The notes beneath the pieces were generated by a model that saw nothing but the letters and a program-made list of their open reading frames with translations, searched no databases and was not told the DNA's origin. Positions 1 through 5,626 of a DNA stretch of 7,582 nucleotides are shown here, piece by piece. The stretch is from an uncultured Clostridia bacterium (GTDB lineage: Bacteria; Bacillota; Clostridia; Lachnospirales; Lachnospiraceae). The stretch spans positions 1-7,582 of the forward strand of contig CAMHMG010000146.1 of the NCBI GenBank assembly GCA_946186175.1. The letters run 5' to 3'. The number at the start of each line of letters is the position of its first letter. Positions within the stretch are counted from its first letter, which is position 1. Made by a program: the position numbers and the translations under genes.

Positions 1-691
1 CCTCCGCTTCAAGAGAAAAATCAATTTTTGTTCCGTCATTTTTTACTACATAAAAAGTATCGTCCTCTTGAATCACTTTTCCATCTATGGCTTCACCGAT
101 TTTTTCCAAAATCAGATTCATAGATTCCGAAATCTCTTTTGCTTCCGGTAATGATGCATTCACTATAATATCTATTTGTGTACCATCAAAAGGCATTTTG
201 TATTTTTGATTCAATGCTAAAAAGCCTTTGGAATGAGACAACATTTCTGTTGTTGGGATAAATACTGATTGTATATTCAGCCCTAACCAATCGTCAAGTT
301 CAAATATCCCATTATGCGTAAGGCTATCTTTAAACTCATGTTCACCATCAGAAACCACATAATAACAAAATGCATCTTTATAATATGAATTTTTTAACAT
401 TTCATTATCCTGCAAGTTATTCGAAAAAAATTGTAATAATCGTTGTGTCTTTCCAGGTTCTGTCCGCTGGTTAGACCATTGCGTTGCCGCATAAATCATT
501 TTCAACAGCGATGTCTTACCTAACCCATTTTCCCCGATTAAAACATTGATTCCATCTGAAAAGTGCAATTCAAAGGCTTCTGATAATACGTCACCCTCTT
601 TTAACTCTCGTCCTTCAAAATCCGCATTATTAATTCTCCATTGTCTCTGAAATGCAAGTACATTAGCTACTTTTATTGATTTTATAGACAT
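1..691 (-). CDS. AAA family ATPase (RecF/SMC-like P-loop protein), 3' end outside the window
   Basis: A minus-strand frame runs from ATG at 691 to the window edge without a stop, giving 230 visible residues. The start is supported by AAAGAGGTG (697-705) five bases upstream. Residues 1-60 have the shape of an ABC/RecF-type ATPase N-terminus: a first strand (SIKSIKVANV), a glycine-poor insert, then the Walker A motif GENGLGKT at 53-60. A conserved-looking segment FIPTTEMLSHSKGF follows in the second hundred residues. The signature motif, Walker B and H-loop would lie in the missing part. Family proteins of this kind (AAA_15/AAA_23-like) are usually 400-600 residues long and are common in defence loci, often beside a nuclease gene. 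It lies 235 bp downstream of the primase-helicase, on the same strand, with its own promoter box at 876-906. What it acts on cannot be read from this part. The P-loop ATPase call is firm; a defence role is inference from the neighbours. Confidence 0.85.
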   Translation of the reverse strand, partial: MSIKSIKVANVLAFQRQWRINNADFEGRELKEGDVLSEAFELHFSDGINVLIGENGLGKTSLLKMIYAATQWSNQRTEPGKTQRLLQFFSNNLQDNEMLKNSYYKDAFCYYVVSDGEHEFKDSLTHNGIFELDDWLGLNIQSVFIPTTEMLSHSKGFLALNQKYKMPFDGTQIDIIVNASLPEAKEISESMNLILEKIGEAIDGKVIQEDDTFYVVKNDGTKIDFSLEAE

Positions 692-761
692 TAAAACACC
701 TCTTTTCATCTTTTACTAATCACCAAAATCCCCATACAACCTATAGATTCAATGTTTTCTG

Positions 762-830
762 TTACAATCTTAACATAACATCTGTTGTTTTTCCACCCTT
801 ACTCCAGAGTAGTATATGATCTCCTTGCAT
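762..830 (-). other. possible 22-codon leader ORF or remnant of a lost gene
   Basis: Between the 31-bp promoter box and the ATPase start there is a short minus-strand frame, ATG 830 to TAA 762. It ends in LLWSKGGKTTDVMLRL, which reads like real protein (GGKTTD, few rare residues) rather than random A+T-rich translation. The same frame stays open upstream through the promoter box (IISNLRK-like residues before the Met). No good ribosome site precedes the ATG; an AAGGAG lies inside the ORF. It could be a leader peptide in the ATPase transcript, or the 3' tail of a gene deleted from here. I do not recognise the family. Confidence 0.2.
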
Positions 831-875
831 TTTTCTCAAATTTGAAATGCTTATGACACATATTACATTATATAG

Positions 876-906
876 AATTATAACACCTTTTATTATTTGT
901 ATGTAT
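876..906 (-). promoter_or_regulatory. 31-bp promoter box, copy 1, upstream of the AAA ATPase
   Basis: Read on the minus strand the box has a perfect TATAAT (877-882) preceded by TG and one base, which is an extended -10. It has a weak -35 (TACATA) 17 bp upstream. It matches the box at 4575-4605 in 29 of 31 positions, including all of ACAAATAAT[A/G]AAAGGTG. Transcription would start near 870 and give a leader of about 180 bases before the ATPase ATG at 691. The identity extends well beyond the promoter elements, so the spacer may be a regulator site or the two copies may share a recent origin. Confidence 0.6.
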
Positions 907-926
907 TATTTAAACCTGCCATCTCA

Positions 927-3881
927 TTACTTTCCGACATCCTTCTCCGCCATAACAAGCAGCTCAGATGCAGCCTGCTCGCTCTCAACTCGAATCAAAT
1001 TATCCCATGCATCGGCTTTTCCTAGCAGATTCATCCCACCATGCCAAACCAATTTTTTGTCAATAACGGCAAAATGTTCACTTTCTTCATCTGTAAGACG
1101 TACGTAGATACCATTCTTTTTCATGTCATCAATAAGAATATATAATTCAATTGTATCCTCATAGCCTATTTGGTCAGGATTAGTTGTAATTACTGTTACT
1201 GTAACTCCCTCCTCTTGTCTGTCCTTCATTAGCTGTATTAGACGTTCAACTCTTCCCCGTCTTAATCCGGGACTTGAAATAACAATTTCTATATCTGCCT
1301 CTACAAGATCTCTTTCAAATACCTCAATATAATCTCTTCTGTCATATATAGCATTTGCGGTTTGCTTTTTATTGTTTATATTGCTTATTATTTTGTATCC
1401 TAACTTTTTATAGGTAGTTAATCGGCTGCGATACTGCCTATCATAAAAACTGATATGCGTATCTACATAATCATATACAATCACATCGGTCTTACCCTCA
1501 TACTCACGATTAATTCGTCCTACATATTGTGTGAGCCTTCCCTCAAATTTAATGGGTGCGGCGAGCATCAAAGTATTAAGTCTCGGAAAATTAAAGCCCT
1601 CTCCCACCTTTTGACCTGTTGCAACTAACACCACTGATTCATTATCGGGGACTCTCAACATAGCTTTGCGAATCTCGTTATTTTCTTTCTGTGACTGATC
1701 ACCATAAATCAGGAAAACATGGTCTGCTTTTCCAATCAGTTGATCCCTCAAATATACGGCATGACGTTTCAATTTTGTTAGTACTAATGGTGTACGACCA
1801 TTTATTACTGCCTGCTCCACATCATCTATAATCTGATCATTTCTAACCTTGCTGTCTGCGATCAGGTCATCAGCCTCATATATTTCAATATTTTTCCCGG
1901 AAATATTAACAACTCTGGTGAATCTGGGAATAACCAGACATTCAAGTCCTTGTTTAACACTCTGCTCCATAACAGTATATTTATGACGAACCGGTCCTAT
2001 ATGCATATAAATGATATCATCCAGCTTATCACTTCTTATAGGAGTTGCCGAAAGTCCATACACATACTTTGCTTTGACTTTCTGCATTACTGCCTGCCCC
2101 TGCATAGAAGCAACATGATGACATTCATCAACCAAAACCATCCCATAAGAATCTATATTAGGGAAATATTCTCCCTTATGATATGCCGATCCAATTAACG
2201 CAAAATCAATAATACCTGTTGTTTTATCCACACCTCCGGTAAGGGTACCAATAACCCCGTCCCGACGTTTTTCTCTACCTGTTTTTGTGTAATATATTGG
2301 CGGCTTTTCATCAATTTCCAAGAATTTTTCAAATTCAGCCAGCCACTGTGGTAGCAGTTCTGTATTTTGAAGCAGAATAAGGGTACTAACCTTACGCTGT
2401 GCTATCATATATGCAGCCAGAACGGTTTTTCCAAATCCTGTTGGTGCACAAAGCACACCATTTTCGAACTTTTCAAGCTGCTGCTTTGCAAGCTCCTGCT
2501 GATCTTTTAATTCACCCTTGAAACTAACACGGATTGGCTTACCAAAATTACGATTATCAAGTATATCAAGTTTAATATCTTGCTCTATACACTTATCATT
2601 TATCTTCTCCAACATTCCTCTGGGTACTTTTATGTACCCTTCATTCTCACTCCATATAGAGATTGTCCTTAGGTTGTAATAGTTAGACCTGCCAACCCTT
2701 GCATTCAAATAAAACTGGGGATTATCTATGGTTGCTAATGATTTAATCTGATTCTGCATTCGTGGCATAAGATTTAATGTATCCACATAAACCCCATCCT
2801 CAAGAATAACATGCAGCTCTCCACCTATCACATCATCAAGATGAAACTTATCATCATTCTTCCATGGTCTGGTAAATGTATTTTTCTCTGCATATTTTGT
2901 TATCACGTAGTCTCGTTTTGCCTCTTCACTCCATTTTTGCATAAATGAATTAATATCTTCCAATGATATCCTCTTCATGGATTTCAACTTTGCCCACTGA
3001 TCCGGATAGGCATTCCATGTCTCATCAACAAAGGCACTATTACCATGCTTTAAAGCTCTGCCTTGTAACGGCAGCGCAACAAGGTTACCCAGCCTGCTTA
3101 AAACATCCTGTGATGGGTACATACGATCGTAATACTTAAATGATGGAAGATTAACTGAAGCGGCACCACGATCAAGTAACGCAAAGCCAAAAGCTCTTGC
3201 TGCCTGTGCTTGTATCGGTCCCTTAAAAAACAACCAGACATGTGCACCTTTTCCCGAACGTGATCTTTCAACAAGCGCATCAATATTATTTATTTTACAT
3301 ATTTGCCGTAAAGAATCTACTTCACTCATCCATAGATCATCCGTATTAGCATCATCATTTTTATAGGAATCTTTTTCATGATTATCAAAATCAAATACAA
3401 GAAATCTACATGTATTGTCGGGAAACAGCGGGTATATGCCTATTACATCCGAACAATCTTCTTTTTTGCCCTTTAGATGTTGTACTATCATCCAGAGCTC
3501 AAGCTTGTTCCACGATTTATACTCACAATCCTCATCACAAAACCTTTTTGGATCACTTACCTTAGGACATGACGGATTATCCCACCTGCTTGCACATTGT
3601 GGAAAATATCCCCCATTTTTTCCTCGTTTCGCATATACATCCATGCGCCCCCAAAAATAACTATAAAATTCTTGCGCCAGTTTTTCCGTCGGTTCAAAAG
3701 AAATGATTCGCGCTCCCTGATCATCATCATATTCATCAGAAAAACTAGTATCGTCAAATAAGCTTTCTGACTCATAAATAATATTGTTCTCATCTAATAG
3801 TTTTTTCAAACTCTTATTTTCTTCCTGCAAGTCCCTAACCAGCTTGCGGAGTGAATTAAGGTTGTGTTCATCAGGTCTCAT
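927..3881 (-). CDS. TOTE-type primase-helicase: AEP primase domain, SF2 DEAD/DEAH helicase, C-terminal PLD-like domain
   Basis: This is a 984-residue protein; ATG 3881 is preceded by GAGGT (3890-3894) eight bases upstream. Residues about 5-30 form a short charged coiled coil. Residues about 60-330 match the archaeo-eukaryotic primase domain of TOTE conflict systems: a four-cysteine cluster (C96, C105, C115, C119; probably zinc-binding), the metal-binding FDFD (D164, D166), and SGKGAHVW with the nucleotide-binding H214. Residues about 460-830 are a superfamily II helicase: Walker A APTGFGKT (479-486), DECH (585-588), SATP (611-614), and motif VI QYVGRINR (785-792). Residues about 845-984 resemble a phospholipase-D fold ending in EHFAVID (H936, D941) and LVWHGGMNLLG, but the usual HxKxxxxD is altered. 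Such proteins are thought to act on nucleic acid of invading elements; substrate and mechanism are not shown here. Reading frame and motifs are intact, so it is probably functional. It follows the small toxin-like pair and precedes the ATPase on the same strand. Confidence 0.93.
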   Translation of the reverse strand: MRPDEHNLNSLRKLVRDLQEENKSLKKLLDENNIIYESESLFDDTSFSDEYDDDQGARIISFEPTEKLAQEFYSYFWGRMDVYAKRGKNGGYFPQCASRWDNPSCPKVSDPKRFCDEDCEYKSWNKLELWMIVQHLKGKKEDCSDVIGIYPLFPDNTCRFLVFDFDNHEKDSYKNDDANTDDLWMSEVDSLRQICKINNIDALVERSRSGKGAHVWLFFKGPIQAQAARAFGFALLDRGAASVNLPSFKYYDRMYPSQDVLSRLGNLVALPLQGRALKHGNSAFVDETWNAYPDQWAKLKSMKRISLEDINSFMQKWSEEAKRDYVITKYAEKNTFTRPWKNDDKFHLDDVIGGELHVILEDGVYVDTLNLMPRMQNQIKSLATIDNPQFYLNARVGRSNYYNLRTISIWSENEGYIKVPRGMLEKINDKCIEQDIKLDILDNRNFGKPIRVSFKGELKDQQELAKQQLEKFENGVLCAPTGFGKTVLAAYMIAQRKVSTLILLQNTELLPQWLAEFEKFLEIDEKPPIYYTKTGREKRRDGVIGTLTGGVDKTTGIIDFALIGSAYHKGEYFPNIDSYGMVLVDECHHVASMQGQAVMQKVKAKYVYGLSATPIRSDKLDDIIYMHIGPVRHKYTVMEQSVKQGLECLVIPRFTRVVNISGKNIEIYEADDLIADSKVRNDQIIDDVEQAVINGRTPLVLTKLKRHAVYLRDQLIGKADHVFLIYGDQSQKENNEIRKAMLRVPDNESVVLVATGQKVGEGFNFPRLNTLMLAAPIKFEGRLTQYVGRINREYEGKTDVIVYDYVDTHISFYDRQYRSRLTTYKKLGYKIISNINNKKQTANAIYDRRDYIEVFERDLVEADIEIVISSPGLRRGRVERLIQLMKDRQEEGVTVTVITTNPDQIGYEDTIELYILIDDMKKNGIYVRLTDEESEHFAVIDKKLVWHGGMNLLGKADAWDNLIRVESEQAASELLVMAEKDVGK

Positions 3882-3916
3882 AAGCAGTTACCTCGTGTAT
3901 TTAATACGTTAATTAA

Positions 3917-3944
3917 AACATATATAACAATAGACTTTTGGCAA
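3917..3944 (-). promoter_or_regulatory. candidate promoter of the primase-helicase gene
   Basis: On the minus strand TTGCCA (3939-3944) and TATGTT (3917-3922) are spaced by 16 bp, about 35 bp before the start codon at 3881. The -35 lies wholly inside the left arm of the perfect inverted repeat 3929-3972, so a protein bound to that repeat would block it. The A+T-rich stretch 3900-3930 also allows other -10 choices, so the exact elements are uncertain. Confidence 0.35.
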
Positions 3945-3972
3945 GTTTATTGGTTATTGCCAAAAGTCTATT
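3929..3972. repeat. perfect 16-bp inverted repeat, 12-bp spacer (operator, terminator or element end)
   Basis: The arm AATAGACTTTTGGCAA (3929-3944) is the exact reverse complement of 3957-3972. It lies between the stop of the kinase remnant (4003) and the primase-helicase start (3881), both on the minus strand. It could end the small operon as a hairpin, although the bases after it on that strand are only moderately T-rich. It could also be an operator over the helicase promoter. A third copy of the core TGCCAAAAGTCTA at 4676-4688, outside any hairpin, argues for sequence-specific recognition rather than a simple terminator. Confidence 0.7.
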
Positions 3973-4002
3973 CGTTACATTCTACTTATCTACTAATATA
4001 AA

Positions 4003-4334
4003 TTACCTTTGTTTCAAAATATCCATACACCATTCAGGAATATCCTCCACACAATCCATACATTTACCATTAAAAAATGAGGCTATTTTTCTAAATGATT
4101 TTGTATTATCGTATATCTTCACACGATTACACAACGGTATGATTTTTTTATTTGTTTTACAGCTATTTTCCCTGCATTTAATACATCTAGGTTATTTTTC
4201 CATGATCCAAAGCTACGAACAATCTCATCCAAATTCACTCGTGGATAATTCTTATATTCGACATTTGTCTGAAATAAGGTGGTTTTACCAGCACCATTAA
4301 TACCGGCAAATATTAGATATTTTTTCAATCTCAA
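4003..4334 (-). pseudogene. Zeta-toxin-like P-loop kinase, internally deleted and frame-shifted
   Basis: The 5' part (ATG 4334 onward) encodes LIFAGINGAGKTTLF, a Walker A P-loop (GINGAGKT) as in Zeta-toxin-family ATPases/kinases, then VNLDEIVRSFGSW. These are the hallmarks of the family N-terminus. After about residue 61 (KQIKK) the frame reads a few odd residues to a stop at 4119. In another frame, from about 4140 to TAA 4003, the DNA encodes VKIYDNTKSFRKI and then DIPEWCMDILKQR, which looks like the C-terminus of the same family. From my memory of the family (about 190-200 residues), roughly 90 residues between the two pieces are missing, including most of the catalytic core. The join lies near 4140-4147, at an A-rich run. 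The first codon overlaps the stop of the upstream small gene by four bases (ATGA), the usual sign of a translationally coupled pair. The product should be inactive. Confidence 0.8.
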
Positions 4335-4510
4335 AACCTCTTTTCTGCAACTACTCTTTTCTGATTCTGTTGCAATATATAATCTGTTAATGTACGAATA
4401 AAGCCCTTTTCTTCTGAATCCTCTGCTTGAATAACCAAGTCATCCGCCTCATCAATATTTATATCTTTACAAACCTCATATAATTCATGTATTACTTCAG
4501 ATTTTGACAT
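4331..4510 (-). CDS. small acidic protein, probable antitoxin-like partner of the Zeta-like kinase
   Basis: This encodes 59 residues, starting MSKSEVIHELYEVCKDINID. I choose ATG 4510 because AGAGGA (4520-4525) lies nine bases upstream; the in-frame ATG at 4540 has no ribosome site and would place that site inside the coding region. The protein is rich in Asp and Glu, is predicted helical, has no membrane segment and no recognisable DNA-binding motif, and ends in a basic tail (KRVVAEKRF). Its stop overlaps the kinase start by four bases. Small upstream genes coupled to Zeta-like kinases are generally the antitoxin or a regulator. That role is inferred from position only. The reading frame is intact although the toxin-like partner is broken. 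It is probably transcribed from the box at 4575-4605. Confidence 0.65.
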   Translation of the reverse strand: MSKSEVIHELYEVCKDINIDEADDLVIQAEDSEEKGFIRTLTDYILQQNQKRVVAEKRF

Positions 4511-4574
4511 TTTTACACATCCTCTCATAATAATTAGCACAACAATCCAATTACTAATTCATCTAATCAGTTAA

Positions 4575-4605
4575 AATTATAACACCTTTCATTATTTGTG
4601 TGTAT
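4575..4605 (-). promoter_or_regulatory. 31-bp promoter box, copy 2, upstream of the small antitoxin-like gene
   Basis: On the minus strand it has TATAAT (4576-4581) with an upstream TG (extended -10), and TACACA as a weak -35 at a 17-bp spacing. It differs from the copy at 876-906 at two positions only. The predicted start point near 4569 gives a leader of about 60 bases before ATG 4510, a normal distance. Confidence 0.65.
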
Positions 4606-4675
4606 CTTTTTTTAAAATACTACAATCATAATTTTATGAAATCCTTTTTTATTACAGTATTAAAAATTTAGATAC

Positions 4676-4688
4676 TGCCAAAAGTCTA
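4676..4688 (+). repeat. third copy of the 13-bp TGCCAAAAGTCTA motif
   Basis: The 13 bases equal the core of the right arm at 3958-3970, in the same orientation. Here the motif lies within a different inverted repeat, AATTTAGA (4665-4672) with TCTAAATT (4685-4692). The recognisable amidase remnant begins just after it (about 4698). It may be a regulator site or one end of an inserted cassette that reaches back to 3929. Confidence 0.5.
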
Positions 4689-4725
4689 AATTATTACCGA
4701 CAACTTTTTATTGTAGGAACAACAA

Positions 4726-5349
4726 TTGCCTTTCTTAGTTTTGTTTTTTCTTTGTTTTTCATCCATTCATAACCACCAATATTTGCACAATCTACACGTA
4801 CCTCATGGAGGAAGCGACCCCGGCAAAGTCAGTACTTCGGGTATAGAGGAGAAAAATGTCAACCTTGCCATTGCCAGATATCTTCAAGACTACCTTATTG
4901 CACAGGACTACACAGTATTTCTTACAAGAGATACTGATTGCGGTCTGTATGATGAAAATGTTTCAAATAAAAAACGGTCCGACCTTAATAATCGGATCAA
5001 ATTCTTTACCGAAAAAAATGCTGACCTTGTAATAAGCATCCATCAGAACAGCTATCCTGACCAGACACAGCACGGTGCTCAGACTTTTTATTATACCGGA
5101 AATGACAACAGCAAAGCTTTAGCAGAGAATATTCAGGAATCCCTGCTTTCCATAGATTCCACGAACAAACGAAAAGCAAAAGCCAATGACAGTTATTATC
5201 TTTTAAAACACTGTCCTTCTCCAGCCGTCATAGTTGAATGTGGTTTTCTGTCTAATCCTGAAGAAACCGAAAGACTTACTGATTCTAACTATCAGAAGAA
5301 TCTATCTTACGCAATATCTATTGGAGTGTGCCGGTATATGAATAAATGA
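4726..5349 (+). pseudogene. N-acetylmuramoyl-L-alanine amidase (Amidase_3, CwlD-like) with a damaged N-terminus
   Basis: The frame 4726-5349 encodes 207 residues, most of them a zinc amidase that cuts the bond between muramic acid and the peptide stem of peptidoglycan; CwlD relatives act in spore cortex formation. Visible residues are zinc ligands H27 (HGGSDPGK), E42 (EEKNVNL) and H106 (SIHQNS), and catalytic E171 (VECGFLSN), with the CwlD-typical RKAKANDSYYLLK. The N-terminus is wrong: the first strand should read like (I/V)xDxGHGG, but here it is LHVPHGG after a meaningless Phe/His-rich stretch. In another frame, 4698-4772 encodes RQLFIVGTTIAFLSFVFSLF, a good membrane anchor, and then hits TAA at 4770. 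So the 5' part has at least one frameshift and a small loss next to the first zinc ligand. The only start is TTG 4726 without a clear ribosome site. The last codons (MNK-stop) fall inside the first 80-bp repeat. Probably inactive, or unexported if made. Confidence 0.7.
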
Positions 5350-5497
5350 GCAAAGCGGCAGAACATGATTGCATGTTCTGACATTTTGCGAAAAAACACA
5401 TGGAGCCGACAGGCGACATGAATAAATGAGCCTCGCAGAGCTCTGCGTGTACGAAGAGAGCTCTATGAGGCAAAAAAACACGGAGACGATAGTCGAC
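5338..5497. repeat. two tandem 80-bp units with covarying hairpins (possible structured RNA)
   Basis: Units 5338-5417 and 5418-5497 each have the same plan: ATGAATAAATGAG, a hairpin of unrelated sequence, an A6-7 tract, then a small conserved hairpin. The variable hairpins are 5350-5389 (inner stem CAGAACATG/CATGTTCTG) and 5430-5471 (GCCTC/GAGGC with two AGAGCTCT). The small hairpin in unit 1 is CATG-GA-GCC-gaca-GGC-GA-CATG (5399-5420). In unit 2 it is CACG-GA-GAC-gata-GTC-GA-CGTG (5479-5500). Both stems change by compensating pairs (T-A to C-G; C-G to A-T), while the facing GA/GA and the G..A tetraloop are kept. A third partial start, GTGAATAA, follows at 5498. Unit 1 begins inside the amidase gene and supplies its stop codon. 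The strand of any RNA is unknown. No A-tract/T-tract arrangement makes these terminators for the plus strand. Confidence 0.75.
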
Positions 5498-5535
5498 GTG
5501 AATAATTACAGGTAAGAAATAAGAAAGATATTTCC

Positions 5536-5564
5536 TTGTCAAAGCAGCAGATTTAGGGCATAAT
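5536..5564 (+). promoter_or_regulatory. glnA promoter
   Basis: TTGTCA (5536-5541) and CATAAT (5559-5564) are spaced by 17 bp, a near-consensus vegetative promoter. Transcription should begin near 5571 and give a leader of about 55 bases before ATG 5627. Confidence 0.7.
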
Positions 5565-5568
5565 ACGT

Positions 5569-5598
5569 TATATAGGTTTCGGTTGATCCGACTATATA
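5569..5598 (+). promoter_or_regulatory. hairpin at the 5' end of the glnA leader
   Basis: TATATAG (5569-5575) pairs with CTATATA (5592-5598), and TCGG (5579-5582) pairs with CCGA (5588-5591), leaving a GTT bulge and a TTGAT loop. The hairpin begins within a few bases of the predicted transcript start, so it may protect the 5' end or bind a regulator as DNA or RNA. It does not cover the ribosome site AAGGAGG (5614-5620), and no T-run follows, so it is not a terminator. It does not match a GlnR operator or the usual paired ANTAR hexaloop target. Confidence 0.45.
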
Positions 5599-5626
5599 GT
5601 ATTGGTTACAAATAAGGAGGTTAAGA

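Noticed and set aside
847..1107. Plus-strand open frame of 86 codons opposite the end of the primase-helicase gene
   Set aside because: It has no ribosome site and low-complexity Ser/Thr-rich translation, and it overlaps a well-supported gene on the other strand.
3938..4300. Plus-strand open frame of 120 codons over the inverted repeat and the kinase remnant
   Set aside because: It is antisense to recognisable kinase coding sequence, starts inside the repeat, and has no ribosome site or protein-like motifs.
4119..4334. Reading the Zeta-like kinase as an intact 71-residue protein
   Set aside because: The last ten or so residues are out of frame, and the true C-terminus of the family is encoded in another frame down to 4003, so this is a broken gene.
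4511..4540. Upstream start (ATG 4540) for the small antitoxin-like gene
   Set aside because: It has no ribosome site, and the good AGAGGA site lies downstream of it, fitting ATG 4510.
5338..5500. Repeats as a CRISPR array, a terminator pair or a kink-turn
   Set aside because: There are only two units of 80 bp with internal hairpins and no constant repeat/unique spacer pattern. The hairpins are followed by A-tracts rather than T-tracts on the plus strand. The GA/GA loop is symmetric, without the three-base bulge of a kink-turn.
5318..5542. Minus-strand 74-codon frame across the 80-bp repeats
   Set aside because: It reads through the hairpins, has no ribosome site, and is explained by repeat structure.
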